Positions 19,196 through 29,103 are shown, counted from the first letter of the stretch. The stretch: 55,600 nucleotides of DNA from Limnothrix sp. RL_2_0 (GCA_012033055.1 JAAUPR010000001.1:1-55600), one strand, 5' to 3'. Translations and numbers: made by a program. The notes: generated by a model not told the origin, from the sequence alone.

Positions 19196-20505
19196 CTATA
19201 CCAAAGTTTGTTGCCAATCTAGGCGCTCAAGGGTGCGGGCGCGGTCGAGGGCTTGCTCGAAAGCATCAAGGTTAGCATCGATAGTGAAAGGCTCACCCAC
19301 AGCGTTTTGAACGGCTTCCTGAGTCTTAAGACCATTACCAGTGATGTAGACAACGGTTTTCTCGTCAGGGTTAATCTTTCCAGCTTCCACGAGCTTTTTG
19401 AGCACTGCAATAGTTGTACCGCCAGCCGTTTCAGTGAAGATGCCTTCAGTTTCAGCGAGGAGTTGAATACCCTCAACAATTTCTGGATCAGTCACGTCTT
19501 CGATGTTGCCGTTAGTTTTACGGGCAATTTCTAAAGCGTACACACCGTCAGCAGGATTACCGATCGCAATCGATTTTGCAATGGTGTTGGGCTTAACCGG
19601 AGTGATAAAGTCGCGGCCTTCTTTGAATGCTTGGGAGATAGGAGAGCAACCTTCCGCCTGTGCGCCGCTGAAACGAACGTCTTTGCCTTCCACGAGACCG
19701 ACTTCAGTAAATTCTTTAAAGCCTTTGTAGATTTTAGAAAAGAGAGAACCGGAAGCGAGGGGCGCAACGATGTGGTCGGGGAGTTCCCAGCCGAGTTGTT
19801 CTGCTACTTCATAGGCTAGGGTCTTGGAACCTTCGGAATAGTAGGGGCGGAGGTTAATGTTGACAAAGCCCCAGCCGTGGGAGTTAGCAACTTCGGAGCA
19901 GAGACGGTTTACTTGGTCATAGTTACCGTGGACAGCCATCAAAATGGGGTTGTAGATGAGGGTTCCCATTACCTTCCCGGCTTCGAGGTCGGAGGGAATA
20001 AAGACGCAACAGTCTAATCCGGCATGGGCGCGATCGCCGCTGTGGAGTTCGCGAGATTACCAGTACTAGCACAAGAAACAGTAGAGAAACCCAATTCTTT
20101 CGCGCGGGTGAGAGCAACAGATACAACGCGATCCTTAAAGCTCAAAGTGGGCATATTCACCGCATCGTTTTTGATGTAAAGCTCCTTAAGACCGAGGCGA
20201 CGAGCCAGACGATTTGCTCTCAGCAACGGGGTCATGCCAGTGCCGACATCGATGGGATTGTCAGTGGCAACAGGTAAAAATTCTTTGTAGCGCCAGATGG
20301 AGTTGGGGCCAGCTTCAATCGTTTCGCGGCTTACCTTCTGCTTAATCTTTTCGTAGTCGTACTTGACTTCGAGGGGGCCAAAACAAAATTCGCAAACGTG
20401 GGTTGCTGCTGCTGGGTATTCTTCGCCGCACTCTTTACAGGCGAGGCTGGTGAAGTTCGCAGTGTCGAGGGACTGTAATGCCGTATCTAGGGTGGCCTGA
20501 GTCAT
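19196..20505 (-). CDS. thrC: Threonine synthase, reading frame broken by a one-base deletion
   Basis: A PLP enzyme that converts phosphohomoserine to threonine. The N-terminal part (20505-20014) has a zinc-ribbon-like CKECGEEY...CEFCFGPLE and the PLP lysine in LSFKDRVV, then [13 protein letters not shown]. It runs out at a false TAG at 20014. One missing base in GCGATCGC(G)GCC near 20028-20030, at a HIP1 site, separates it from the second part (to 19196), which continues [18 protein letters not shown] and holds [13 protein letters not shown]. Repaired, it has about 436 residues, normal for the class. The enzyme should be essential in a prototroph, so a sequencing error is likely. The next gene encodes a sulfur carrier. 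Confidence 0.9.
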
Positions 20506-20870
20506 TAAGTGTTTTCTCCGTTTCCATGAATGCTGAATGCTTGAAGGTAATAGTACGCATTCAAAAAATAATCGTCAACCAATCCAGACTATTTTTATCG
20601 GGATTAAAAATATTGGCCATTAAAGAGATGGAGCGACAACGGGAAAAGCTTAGTGAGATGGGGTTTGCAAGGGGACGGCGATCGCCTTTTTATCCAAAAA
20701 TCCAGCTTTAGCTCTGCACAAATTGAGTATGGCGCAAAAATAAATCTTGAAAAAATCCCCCATTCTTTGCGTTTATTGCTCAATCAGTTTGTAAAAATCT
20801 CCCCAGACTAAGGGCGAGCTAGAAAAGAAGGCTTACAATCGAATTTGGTTGAGGCGAGGAATATTGTTTC
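20506..20870. other. 365-bp divergent intergenic region, thrC / secreted protein
   Basis: An open stretch with a 77-codon reading frame was considered and rejected. One HIP1 site is present. No clear promoter or RNA was recognised; it must hold start signals for both flanking genes. Confidence 0.4.
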
Positions 20871-22256
20871 GTGAAAAAATTACTTGGATTGTTATTAGCG
20901 AGTGGACTGGCACTGGCTTCGAGCACATTGGCGGCGGTGGCGGAAACGGAAAAATTGCTAACCCAAGCCCAGTCTTCCCAAGATTCCTATTGGCAAGAGT
21001 CGGTGGATTTGATGCAAGCTCAAATTAATTTGCTAACCCAAGTCGAACAAGCCCTCTACAGCACCCAGCGCAACTATGTGAGCAGTAGTTATCGCAAGCT
21101 TTTTTTCCAGATCAGTAGCTTGGATCAGTACTTAGAAAAATATGGCATTGCGTCCCAAAGTAGCTGCAACAATCAGCCCCTATCCGCCGAAAAGTTAGCT
21201 GTTTATTGTGCTTTGTTTAATTCGCGTCCCACTTTGTTTTCTCTGCTCGCAGCAACGGAACAGCGGCAAGGTCGTTTAGGCACTAGTGAAGATAGTTTGC
21301 TGTTTCCTATTTCTGGATCATCTTTGATTTCATCGGATTTAACGCCCCAAGAAGGTTGGCAGAGTTCTGAAGAAACCTTTGATGTTACGGTCATCGATTC
21401 GCCCAAGCCTGCCCGTAATCAGGGTGAAATTACCCGCCCGGCGATCGCCCCAATCCCCCAAATTGCCGCAAAAATTGCAGATCAGAAATTAATATTCCTC
21501 GGACTGCGTTCCCAATTACCTGCTGGCTATGTATTGGAAGATGACGACGTTTTCACAACCACAACCACCCGTTATCGGTACATCCCCGTCCCGAAGGAAT
21601 ATGAACTTTACCAAGCCTTTCTAGACCAGCCGAATACAGGTTTGAGCCGCCTTTTGCCTAGGGATGCCTACGAAGAGCCAAATACCACTAGCCGTCTTAA
21701 AGATTCGCTCCGGGAGCAATTTCCGTTTCCTGTCTTGAGTGAATCTGACCCTGCCCCAAATTTGCCACTCATTTTTGAAGGGGAATTTCTCAAATTTATC
21801 CCAGAAAATCTCAATCTCAGTTTAATTGCCGATTTAGGAGAAGTAGATATTGCTGCTGCCCAAAACCTTGATGCCAATCACCCCTTAATTCGTTACCAAT
21901 CGCCCCAAACTTTTGCCGGATTACAGCAGGAGCAACGGCGTTTGTTGTTTCAAAAAGACGGCCTTTCGATGAATTCCGCCCCTTTACAACTTAATCACAC
22001 CTATCTTGTGCGTTTGATTCAGTACGAATTTGCCCCAGAAATTCTCGAAGGGAAAGCCCTACCTCGATATCGTTTCAAAGAAATTACGATGTTGGCAGAT
22101 CCAAAAAGTTATGACGTGCTCGTGGCGGTGCAACCCGTGAAAAGTTGGCTGGATGGATCCTACAGTTTGTTGTGGCAAGTAGTTGATCAAAAACCCGCTG
22201 CTCCCATCGAAGATTTAGCTGACTATATTATGGTTGATTCGCCGTTACGGCCTTAG
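20871..22256 (+). CDS. Secreted hypothetical protein
   Basis: 461 residues starting at GTG. A signal peptide is clear (KKLLGLLLASGLALASSTL, cleavage probably after AAVAE or nearby). A helical part follows (about 30-110, SYWQESVDLMQAQINLL), with two Cys (SSCNN and AVYCALF). The mature protein has no motif I can place; the C-terminal half has short repeated-looking phrases such as LVRLIQYEFAPE and SYDVLVAVQPVKSW. It is probably periplasmic or outer-membrane associated. Its last 29 bp overlap the convergent EI24 gene tail to tail. Confidence 0.75.
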   Translation: MKKLLGLLLASGLALASSTLAAVAETEKLLTQAQSSQDSYWQESVDLMQAQINLLTQVEQALYSTQRNYVSSSYRKLFFQISSLDQYLEKYGIASQSSCNNQPLSAEKLAVYCALFNSRPTLFSLLAATEQRQGRLGTSEDSLLFPISGSSLISSDLTPQEGWQSSEETFDVTVIDSPKPARNQGEITRPAIAPIPQIAAKIADQKLIFLGLRSQLPAGYVLEDDDVFTTTTTRYRYIPVPKEYELYQAFLDQPNTGLSRLLPRDAYEEPNTTSRLKDSLREQFPFPVLSESDPAPNLPLIFEGEFLKFIPENLNLSLIADLGEVDIAAAQNLDANHPLIRYQSPQTFAGLQQEQRRLLFQKDGLSMNSAPLQLNHTYLVRLIQYEFAPEILEGKALPRYRFKEITMLADPKSYDVLVAVQPVKSWLDGSYSLLWQVVDQKPAAPIEDLADYIMVDSPLRP

Positions 22257-23049
22257 GTGAGGTAAGTTTGGGGAGTAGGCGATCGCAGACAAAAAGCGTT
22301 CCTGACGACACACAAATGGGAATTGTCACGAGGTTAATCAGGGGCACGCTAACCAACGTGAGACAAACAAACCCAAACCCCGCACTAGCCGGAAAAGCGC
22401 GATAGACTAGCCCCAGTTTTTTACGGAAAGAAAAGCGGCGACGCTCGAAGGGTGCATCAAAAAAATCGAGGCAAATAATCGTCAGGGTCAAGGTCATGCC
22501 ACCAATGGACGACACAACACTGCCCAACGCCGGAATAAAGTTAATGCCGAACAAAATGGGCGAAATCGAGAATACTAAAGCTAGCTTTTTCAATTCAAAT
22601 AAAACTGCTCGCCCGATGTCCCGCACAATGCCCACTTCGACTATTTCTAGGCGGTCTGTGCGTAGTTTTTCGATTTGTTCTGAGAGTTGTCCGTACCATG
22701 GTGCGCCGAGGATCACGCCGAATTGCACGAGTATTAAACCGACAAAAATAAAGATCGCGGCAACAAAAATAATGCCCAGCAACCCCGCCAGAAAACTTGC
22801 GCCATAATCCAGCCATTGCAACCATTGGGGCAAACGATCAATTAACCCAGTAAAGGTGTTGTTAATCCAGATGTAGCCCCCCGTCGCTGTCCGCCATGCC
22901 CACCGCAGGGAAAGGGTGTATAAAATGATGCCTACAACGATATTTACCACCATAGGAATTGCTAGGTATTGGAGCAATTTGGGATGGCGGGAAAACATTT
23001 TAACGGCGCGTAAGGGATAGCTTGCACCACTGATCAGATCGAAGTCCAT
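22228..23049 (-). CDS. EI24 / CysZ-like integral membrane protein
   Basis: 273 residues with about six hydrophobic segments (PMVVNIVVGIILYTLSL, ASFLAGLLGIIFVAAIFIF, VGLILVQFGVILGAPW and three later). The N-terminus GASYPLRAVKMFSRHPKLL and the stretch DAPFERRRFSFRKKL are typical of EI24-domain proteins. CysZ relatives move sulfate; the role here is unknown. The gene overlaps the 3' end of the convergent secreted-protein gene by 29 bp. Confidence 0.8.
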   Translation of the reverse strand: MDFDLISGASYPLRAVKMFSRHPKLLQYLAIPMVVNIVVGIILYTLSLRWAWRTATGGYIWINNTFTGLIDRLPQWLQWLDYGASFLAGLLGIIFVAAIFIFVGLILVQFGVILGAPWYGQLSEQIEKLRTDRLEIVEVGIVRDIGRAVLFELKKLALVFSISPILFGINFIPALGSVVSSIGGMTLTLTIICLDFFDAPFERRRFSFRKKLGLVYRAFPASAGFGFVCLTLVSVPLINLVTIPICVSSGTLFVCDRLLPKLTSPKAVTANQP

Positions 23050-23091
23050 AGGTTTATCGGTTTATTCGTCGGCAATTTTGTCGGATTTTAT

Positions 23092-23919
23092 TTAAAGCTG
23101 GATGGTGGAGTATTTGAAGGTAAAGCCTTGGGACTTGATTTTTTTGTTGGATACTCTCACGTTAAATGCGCGGGGCGATCGCCGGGAAGTATCCCAAATG
23201 ACAGGCTCTAAATTATATTTTGCGGCAAGTTCTGCCAGCATGGTGTGCCGTTGCATGGGTTCATCAGCCACGAGGTTAAATAAACCACCGAGATTATGGG
23301 CGCGGACAAATTCGATGCCGCCCACGATGTCCTCTAGGTGTACCCAGTTGCTGTATTCGCTGCCGTCACCGGGTTTGGTCTCTCCCATAGAGCGTTTAAA
23401 TATTTTTAAAATCTCGCGACCTTCGCCGTAAATTCCGCCCAACCGCAAAATGCAAACGTTGAGATTCTCGGTGGCGATCGCCTGCAAAATAGATTCGGTT
23501 TCCAATAGCATTTCCGCAAAGATATGACCGGGCTGATCGGTCGTTTCTTCATCCACCCAAGCGCCATCGTGATTACCGACTACCGAATAACTGCTGGTAT
23601 AAATGAGCTGCTTAACCGTGCTATTGGTCTGCAACACCGCCTGAAGGTTTTGAGCCGTCTGGACATAGGATTGGCGGTAGCTTTCCTCCGTGCGCCCCTT
23701 AGAACCGACGCTTAATAAAATCACATCTTGCCCTTCACAAATTTCCCGCAGTGCATCCTGATCATTCCCCTCAAGGACTTTGACATGTTGGGCAAAATCA
23801 GTGAATTTCGCTACTTTATCCGTGCTAGTGGTCGTTACCGTCAATTCGTGACCAGCGGCGTACCATTGCTTGGCGATCGCCTGACCCACATATCCACACC
23901 CAATAATCGCAATTTTCAT
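23092..23919 (-). CDS. NAD-dependent epimerase / dehydratase family protein
   Basis: 275 residues from the ATG before KIAIIGCGYVG; an upstream in-frame ATG would put nine extra residues before the nucleotide-binding strand. The Rossmann motif IGCGYVGQAIAK is at the very start. The expected catalytic region reads YTSSYSVVGNHDGAWVDE, with a later SNWVHLEDIVGGI typical of extended SDR epimerases. The usual Y-x3-K is not obvious, so it is an atypical SDR, and the substrate is unknown. It starts 42 bp after the EI24 gene end on the opposite side of the same strand and could be co-transcribed with it. Confidence 0.8.
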   Translation of the reverse strand: MKIAIIGCGYVGQAIAKQWYAAGHELTVTTTSTDKVAKFTDFAQHVKVLEGNDQDALREICEGQDVILLSVGSKGRTEESYRQSYVQTAQNLQAVLQTNSTVKQLIYTSSYSVVGNHDGAWVDEETTDQPGHIFAEMLLETESILQAIATENLNVCILRLGGIYGEGREILKIFKRSMGETKPGDGSEYSNWVHLEDIVGGIEFVRAHNLGGLFNLVADEPMQRHTMLAELAAKYNLEPVIWDTSRRSPRAFNVRVSNKKIKSQGFTFKYSTIQL

Positions 23920-23986
23920 TTCTCGCAGTTTCCCCGATAAAACCATGTCATACTTTCAAGAAGTGTAAAGCCAAAATCACACCTAT

Positions 23987-24847
23987 ATGCAGCTTTTTCC
24001 GCCGTTTGCGCCCCTAGATGCCCCCTTAGATGGTTGGTCTCTTGAAGGCCGAGACCCCGTCACGATTGAACAATGGATGCCAATTTGGGAATGGCTCTAC
24101 ACCTATTATTTTCGGGTGCAGACCAGCGGCTGGGAGCATATTCCGAAGGATGAAAATGTGTTGGTCGTCGGCTCCCACAATGGCGGTTTAGCTGCGCCGG
24201 ACATGTGGATGATGATGTACGACTGGTTTAAGCGATTTGGTACGGAACGTTTGACCTATGGTTTGATGCACCGCAATATCTGGAAGGTGTTCCCGGAGCT
24301 GGCAAAGATGGCGGTTAAAACGGGTGCTCTGGAGGCTCACCCCAAAACGGCGATCGCCGCCCTTAAAGCTGGGGCAGATGTATTGGTATATCCCGGCGGG
24401 GGTCAGGATGTTTTTCGTCCCCATAGTCAGAGCAATAAAATTTATTTTGCCGAAAGACGAGGCTTTATTAAATTGGCACTGCGCCAAAAGGTTGCCATCA
24501 TCCCCGCTATTTCTTGGGGCGCTCACGACAGCATTTATGTGATTGACGACATTTACGAGCCGATGAAGCAATTTCTCAAGACCTTCAATTTACCTTGGCT
24601 ATTTGGCATTGACCCCGAAGTATTCCCGGTATACCTTGGTTTGCCATGGGGTTTGGCGTTTGGCCCTTTTCCTAATTTTCCGCTCCCGACCCAAATGCAT
24701 ACCCGTGTTTGTCCCGTTATCCGTTTTGAAAAATATGGTCGCAAGGCAGCGGGCGATCGCCACTACGTAGAAGCCTGTTACCAACAAGTTTTAACCGCCA
24801 TGCAAACCGAACTAGACCAGCTCATCCTTGAAATAGACAGCAAATAA
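23987..24847 (+). CDS. PlsC-type lysophospholipid / diacylglycerol acyltransferase family protein
   Basis: 286 residues. The acyltransferase block has VVGSHNGGLAAPD, where His and Asp are seven apart rather than the classical HX4D, then LMHRNIWKVFPEL and VLVYPGGGQDVFRP, the third motif that binds the phosphate of the acceptor. RRGFIKLALRQKVAIIPA follows. This set is common in plant-like and bacterial DGAT-related acyltransferases. It should act on membrane lipids at the inner face. No signal peptide. It converges on the ABC permease gene. Confidence 0.82.
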   Translation: MQLFPPFAPLDAPLDGWSLEGRDPVTIEQWMPIWEWLYTYYFRVQTSGWEHIPKDENVLVVGSHNGGLAAPDMWMMMYDWFKRFGTERLTYGLMHRNIWKVFPELAKMAVKTGALEAHPKTAIAALKAGADVLVYPGGGQDVFRPHSQSNKIYFAERRGFIKLALRQKVAIIPAISWGAHDSIYVIDDIYEPMKQFLKTFNLPWLFGIDPEVFPVYLGLPWGLAFGPFPNFPLPTQMHTRVCPVIRFEKYGRKAAGDRHYVEACYQQVLTAMQTELDQLILEIDSK

Positions 24848-24891
24848 TCCCAGTAAGTCTTCAAGTGATGTCTAGCAAAATTCGCCAGATT

Positions 24892-25739
24892 TTAATCCCG
24901 GCGCGAAGGATTTAGCCATTCGTTTAAACCTTCCCCTAGTAGCGATAAACCTGTCACCATCGTCGTCATAATCAAACCGGGAAAAAGGGCTGTCCACCAA
25001 ATCCCTGTGGGTAAAGCATCGAGTGCCAAACGTAGATCATGACCCCATTCCGGTGTGCCATCGGGTAAGCCTAAACCAAGAAAACCTAGGCCACCCAGAA
25101 TCAAAATTGCGTCGGCAGCATTAAGGGTAAACAGTACGGGCACGCTCTGGATGACGTTAAAAAATAGATATTTCGACAAAATTCGGCTGGGTGTGGCTCC
25201 CATGGCTTGGGCGGCTTCGATAAATAATTCTGTTTTGGCGCTGGTCGTGCGGTTGCGTACTACCCGAAAATATTGCGGTATGTAGGAAATGCTGAGGGCG
25301 ATCGCCGCATTAATCACCCCTTTCCCCACCACAAACGCGAGGGTCACAGAGAGTAACAATCCGGGTAGCGTGTAAATCGTATCCATAAAAAACAGCAGCA
25401 CCCGATCCACTTTGCCGCCAAAATAGCCGCTGATCATCCCCAAAGGTACACCGATAATCAGGCTTAAACTGGTCGCTAGCAACACTACTTTTAACGCCGC
25501 TTGTGTACCAAAAAGGGTACGGGACAAAACATCATAGCCTTGGCGACTCGTGCCGAACCAATGATCCCAACTTGGGGCAGCATGGATCGGAAAACTAAGC
25601 GAATCGAGGGGATCTTTCAACCAACCAATTTTTTCTAGTACCGGAGCACCAAGGCGATCGCCACAAAACAGACAGTGATAAAGGCTCCGATCAACGTCAG
25701 CCAACGAGATAAACTTGCCTCAGGATTTCCCCCTGCCAT
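24892..25739 (-). CDS. ABC transporter permease of DppC/OppC type, N-terminus broken by a one-base deletion
   Basis: From about 25652 to 24892 the frame has the OppC-type permease signature: YDVLSRTLFGTQAALKVV, five membrane segments, EAAQAMGATPSRI (the EAA loop that contacts the ATPase) and GLGLPDGTPEWG. The true start is the ATG at 25737-25739; from there MAGGNPEASLSRWLTLIG and a first membrane segment read in another frame up to FVAIAL at a HIP1 site. One missing G near 25653 moves the frame; adding it gives VAIALGAPVLEK. Repaired, the protein has about 282 residues. The partner permease, ATPases and binding protein are not in the window, so the substrate (oligopeptide, dipeptide or nickel) is unknown. 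Confidence 0.85.
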
Positions 25740-25807
25740 AACCGACCATCCGCACTTGAAACGCAACGTTAGTCAGTATAGCGGCTGATGTGTTGACCGC
25801 AGACGAT

Positions 25808-26146
25808 TTACCAAATATCTAAACCGAATAAAATGCTTTCGTGGTCGGACAAATCCCCAATAAACTTCCGGAGGGGTGGGGGTAATTTTTTGACTAAAGT
25901 GGGCGTTGCCACCACATGATCTTTTTCCGCGAGCTCTGGTTGTTCGTAGATATCAATAACCCGAATTTCGTGGCGATCTTTTAGGTATTGATGGCAAATG
26001 TTGCGCAGTTGATTGATCGCACCGCGAGAACGAATACTTTTACCCGCGACATAAAGATACAACACATAAAATTCTTTTTTCTTATGCTGCGTTTTTAGAT
26101 CAACGGCATCATCTTTGAGGCTATCTGTGGGGGGATCGGAGGGCAT
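25808..26146 (-). CDS. KaiB-family protein (solo)
   Basis: 112 residues. The KaiB core is clear: YVLYLYVAGKS, IRVIDIYEQPELAEKDHV, ATPTLVKKLPPPLRKFIGDL and DHESILFGLDIW. KaiB is the thioredoxin-like clock protein that switches fold to bind KaiC. There is no kaiA or kaiC in the window, and the first 22 residues are an extra charged N-terminus (DPPTDSLKDDAVDLK). The sequence is divergent from clock KaiB, so it looks like a KaiB2/KaiB3-type paralogue. It starts 18 bp after the cysteine desulfurase and is probably in its operon. Confidence 0.85.
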   Translation of the reverse strand: MPSDPPTDSLKDDAVDLKTQHKKKEFYVLYLYVAGKSIRSRGAINQLRNICHQYLKDRHEIRVIDIYEQPELAEKDHVVATPTLVKKLPPPLRKFIGDLSDHESILFGLDIW

Positions 26147-26164
26147 AGATTTTGGTAGAGCTTT

Positions 26165-27328
26165 TTAGGCAAACAGAAGAAAACGTTGCCGTTGGAGAAT
26201 TTGTCGAAGGGCGATCGCTGTCCATTCTATATCCTCGACTTGAGTTTCTCCACCAAATGTTAGACGGATACCGGAAAGTGCCGTTTGGTTGCTGTAGCCC
26301 ATGGCCTTGAGGATCAAGCTGGGGTTAAGCGCTCCACTATGGCAAGCTGATCCCGCGCTCATGCCAATGCCCGCCAGATTCATTTGTCGCACTATTGTTT
26401 TGCCAGTGATGCCGAGTAATGGGGAGTTTGGTTTGATGCTAAAGCTGGTGTGGTGGGGTAAACGGTGGTGGCGATCGCCGGTAATTTCCAAATGTTCGCA
26501 ATCGGCCATTTTGGCAAAAAACAGTTCCCGCAACTCTAGTAAACGTTGGGATTCAGTCCCCAAATTTTCTTCCGCTAATTCTGCCGCCATCCCAAACGCC
26601 ACAATGCCGGGAATACTCTGGGTTCCAGATCTTAAGGCTCCCTCTTGCCCTCCCCCAAAGATCATCGGTGCTAATTCTAAGCCGTCACGGATATACAAAG
26701 CGCCTGTCCCTTGCAAACCATAAATTTTGTGGCTCGATAGGGACAATAAATCTACGGGCAACTCACTGACATTAATAGGAATGCGACCGGCTACCTGCAC
26801 GGCATCGGTGTGGAAGAGAATGTTATTTTTTCTGGCGATCGCCCCCAATTCTTGAATCGGCTGAATCGTGCCTACTTCGCTCTGACCGTAGATGATCGAA
26901 ATTAAAACCGTGTTGGGCTGAATGGCTTGCTCTAAATCTTGGGGGTTCACCCGACCAAATTGATCCACTGGTAAACGGGTCACTTGCCAACCTTTTTTTT
27001 CTAAAAAATCTGCGGGTTTAGCGACGGCAGGATGTTCAACGCTAGAAATGATCAAATGTTGGGGGCGATCGCAGCGATTGATGATGCCAAAAATAGCCAA
27101 ATTATCCGCCTCTGTTCCCCCAGCTGTAAACACCAAATTATCAGGATTTGCCGCCCCAATTAGACCAGCCACCTGCATCCGCGCCATTTCCAACAACGTT
27201 GCCGAACGATTACCCCACCGATGCAGACTCGAAGGGTTGCCCCATTCTTCAGCACAAACCTGCCGCATCCGCTCAAGGACTAGGGGATGAGTGGGTGTCG
27301 TTGCACTGTAATCAAGATAAATCTGCAT
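26165..27328 (-). CDS. Cysteine desulfurase, NifS/IscS family
   Basis: 387 residues from the ATG before QIYLDYSATTP; a start four codons upstream is possible but unlike the family. It takes sulfur from cysteine for Fe-S clusters, thiamine or tRNA thiolation. PLP binding shows in TAGGTEADNLAIF; the Schiff-base lysine in LSLSSHKIYGLQG; the reactive Cys in SAGSACHSGALNPS, where sulfur is held as persulfide. Full length. It probably starts its own transcript, because a strong terminator lies just upstream after the GH57 gene. KaiB follows 18 bp downstream. Confidence 0.93.
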   Translation of the reverse strand: MQIYLDYSATTPTHPLVLERMRQVCAEEWGNPSSLHRWGNRSATLLEMARMQVAGLIGAANPDNLVFTAGGTEADNLAIFGIINRCDRPQHLIISSVEHPAVAKPADFLEKKGWQVTRLPVDQFGRVNPQDLEQAIQPNTVLISIIYGQSEVGTIQPIQELGAIARKNNILFHTDAVQVAGRIPINVSELPVDLLSLSSHKIYGLQGTGALYIRDGLELAPMIFGGGQEGALRSGTQSIPGIVAFGMAAELAEENLGTESQRLLELRELFFAKMADCEHLEITGDRHHRLPHHTSFSIKPNSPLLGITGKTIVRQMNLAGIGMSAGSACHSGALNPSLILKAMGYSNQTALSGIRLTFGGETQVEDIEWTAIALRQILQRQRFLLFA

Positions 27329-27413
27329 GGTATACGTCAATAAAACCTGTCTCTAGCATACGCAAATCACTACCAACTCGTGTTCACCTCCGGTTGATTT
27401 GCAATTTATTTTC

Positions 27414-27442
27414 AAAAAAAACTCCCTCAAAATTGAAGGAGT
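27414..27442 (-). terminator. Intrinsic terminator after the GH57 gene
   Basis: On the minus strand ACTCCTTCAA and TTGAGGGAGT pair over nine to ten positions with a tiny loop and seven following T, 38 bases after the GH57 stop. Confidence 0.88.
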
Positions 27443-27479
27443 GTGTAAGTGTATGACCAAGCGAAAATGCTATGTTTTT

Positions 27480-28940
27480 TTAAGCAAGGCTAGCCATGCC
27501 ATCAGCGTAAAGCTTACGGGCATAATCCGTCCAAGTGCCCTGTCCCCAATAACGGAAACAGCTTGTTTCAACCAGCATGAGATAAAGCAACGACCGTTGA
27601 TAGGCTTCAGTCTTCGTCACGCTAGGATCTTCTGCCACGAGGCGATCGTATTTTTCGTGGAACTTGGCACTTAGTTCGTTCATGGGTTCGAGCACGTTTT
27701 CGTAGCCTTTGACCCAACTCAGATCGTTTGTCCAAGATGCACCATCCATATGGAACTGATGATCATTAGCATTCAGATCGGCGATCGCCGCCTCAACCTT
27801 CTCCGTTGTCGTATCAGCCGGATTAACAAGATTCCAAATCTTTGCCTGACCCACAGCCTGACAAACCGGATAATCCACTTCCGTAATCCCTTTTTTGTCA
27901 AGAAGCTCAAGATATTCCGTGCCATTAAAACCCGCCACACTACCATCATTCTTGATGTCATGCCACGCCGGATTATAACCACCCGGAAATTCATTCATCA
28001 TCACACCGCCATTTTCACCATCAGCGATCTGAGAAACCAAACAAGGTACATCCTGACCAGCTAATTGTTGACGACCCCGACTTTTAGCCTCATAGTAGGG
28101 CTGCATTTGTGCCACCAGCTTAGTATCAGAACCTTGAGTCTTAATCAAAGCCGTAATACTAATTTCCTCACCCCGTGAGTTCCGCGCCAACAAACGATTG
28201 GGCAAATACTTCTCATCCTGAGTTAGCCCAGAACCATCCAGATGCTCCACCGAATGCTCCTGTACCAAAAGCCAGCGATAACCACATTCCTTCAGTGCTT
28301 TGATGTACTCATAGAGGCTGTCCGGATGATTGGGGAGGTGCATCTCCGGAGGAGAAAAACCCTTAACCCGCTTCAATGCTTCCACCCCAAAAATTTCCGC
28401 AAAATAATGCTGCCAAGCCTGAATATGAAGCTTGAGATCAGGAATTGGTGTAGAAGTGGCTACCGCGTGACTCCACATTGTGCCCAACCATTCCGTATAG
28501 GGCTGATACTTTTCATCACAGGTAATCTTCTTCAAATTATCGAGCACATCATCCCTGCCCATCTGCTTCAGACCCCAGAGCAAATTGCCTGAATAATCCA
28601 GCATGATCCGGGGGCTACAACCTGCATCAACGAGGTCTGGGATAAACTCACCCATCCGGCTATAACACCAAGCAAAAACACTGGCATTATGATTGTCGCC
28701 ATCATGGGGATTCTCCATCATATGCTGCAAATTGCAGATTAGAGCGCCATATTCGCCCGCTGGAATGGTGGGCTGGTGCATATGTAATGCACAGGCAAAA
28801 CCCGCTTGGATTTGATCCAGATTGAGATCGCTACGATCTGCAAAAACTGTTTCGTTGTGATTAACGATTTCAGAAATTGCTTGCTCTTGACCGCAAATAT
28901 TAGGAAAGTTTGTCGAAGTGGGAGAAAATGTCGCAACCAT
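27480..28940 (-). CDS. Glycoside hydrolase family 57 protein
   Basis: 486 residues. The GH57 start motif is ALHMHQPTIPAGEYG, the histidine-rich motif of the family. Later GFSPPEMHLPNH, LLVQEHSVEHL and DGENGGVMMNEFPGGY fit the remaining GH57 blocks; the family includes amylopullulanases and alpha-1,4-glucan branching enzymes. Which reaction applies is not shown; a glycogen or storage-glucan role is likely. There is no signal peptide, so it is cytoplasmic. About 40 residues precede the barrel. It has a strong terminator and a 237-bp upstream gap. Confidence 0.88.
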   Translation of the reverse strand: MVATFSPTSTNFPNICGQEQAISEIVNHNETVFADRSDLNLDQIQAGFACALHMHQPTIPAGEYGALICNLQHMMENPHDGDNHNASVFAWCYSRMGEFIPDLVDAGCSPRIMLDYSGNLLWGLKQMGRDDVLDNLKKITCDEKYQPYTEWLGTMWSHAVATSTPIPDLKLHIQAWQHYFAEIFGVEALKRVKGFSPPEMHLPNHPDSLYEYIKALKECGYRWLLVQEHSVEHLDGSGLTQDEKYLPNRLLARNSRGEEISITALIKTQGSDTKLVAQMQPYYEAKSRGRQQLAGQDVPCLVSQIADGENGGVMMNEFPGGYNPAWHDIKNDGSVAGFNGTEYLELLDKKGITEVDYPVCQAVGQAKIWNLVNPADTTTEKVEAAIADLNANDHQFHMDGASWTNDLSWVKGYENVLEPMNELSAKFHEKYDRLVAEDPSVTKTEAYQRSLLYLMLVETSCFRYWGQGTWTDYARKLYADGMASLA

Positions 28941-29103
28941 TTAGTATTCCTTGATCTTGATATGGTTCTACGATTTTCAAGGCCAGTATTACCAGCTCAA
29001 AACATCGTGTATTTTATGTGCTCTTAATGTTATCTCAATATTTCAATTGATTGGTATAAGTTTTCATACGGACTGTTAGTATTTGATAACCTGATGATTT
29101 GTA

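Noticed and set aside
20478-20711. 77-codon open frame between thrC and the secreted protein
   Set aside because: It overlaps the thrC start on the other strand, has no Shine-Dalgarno site and no recognisable motif.
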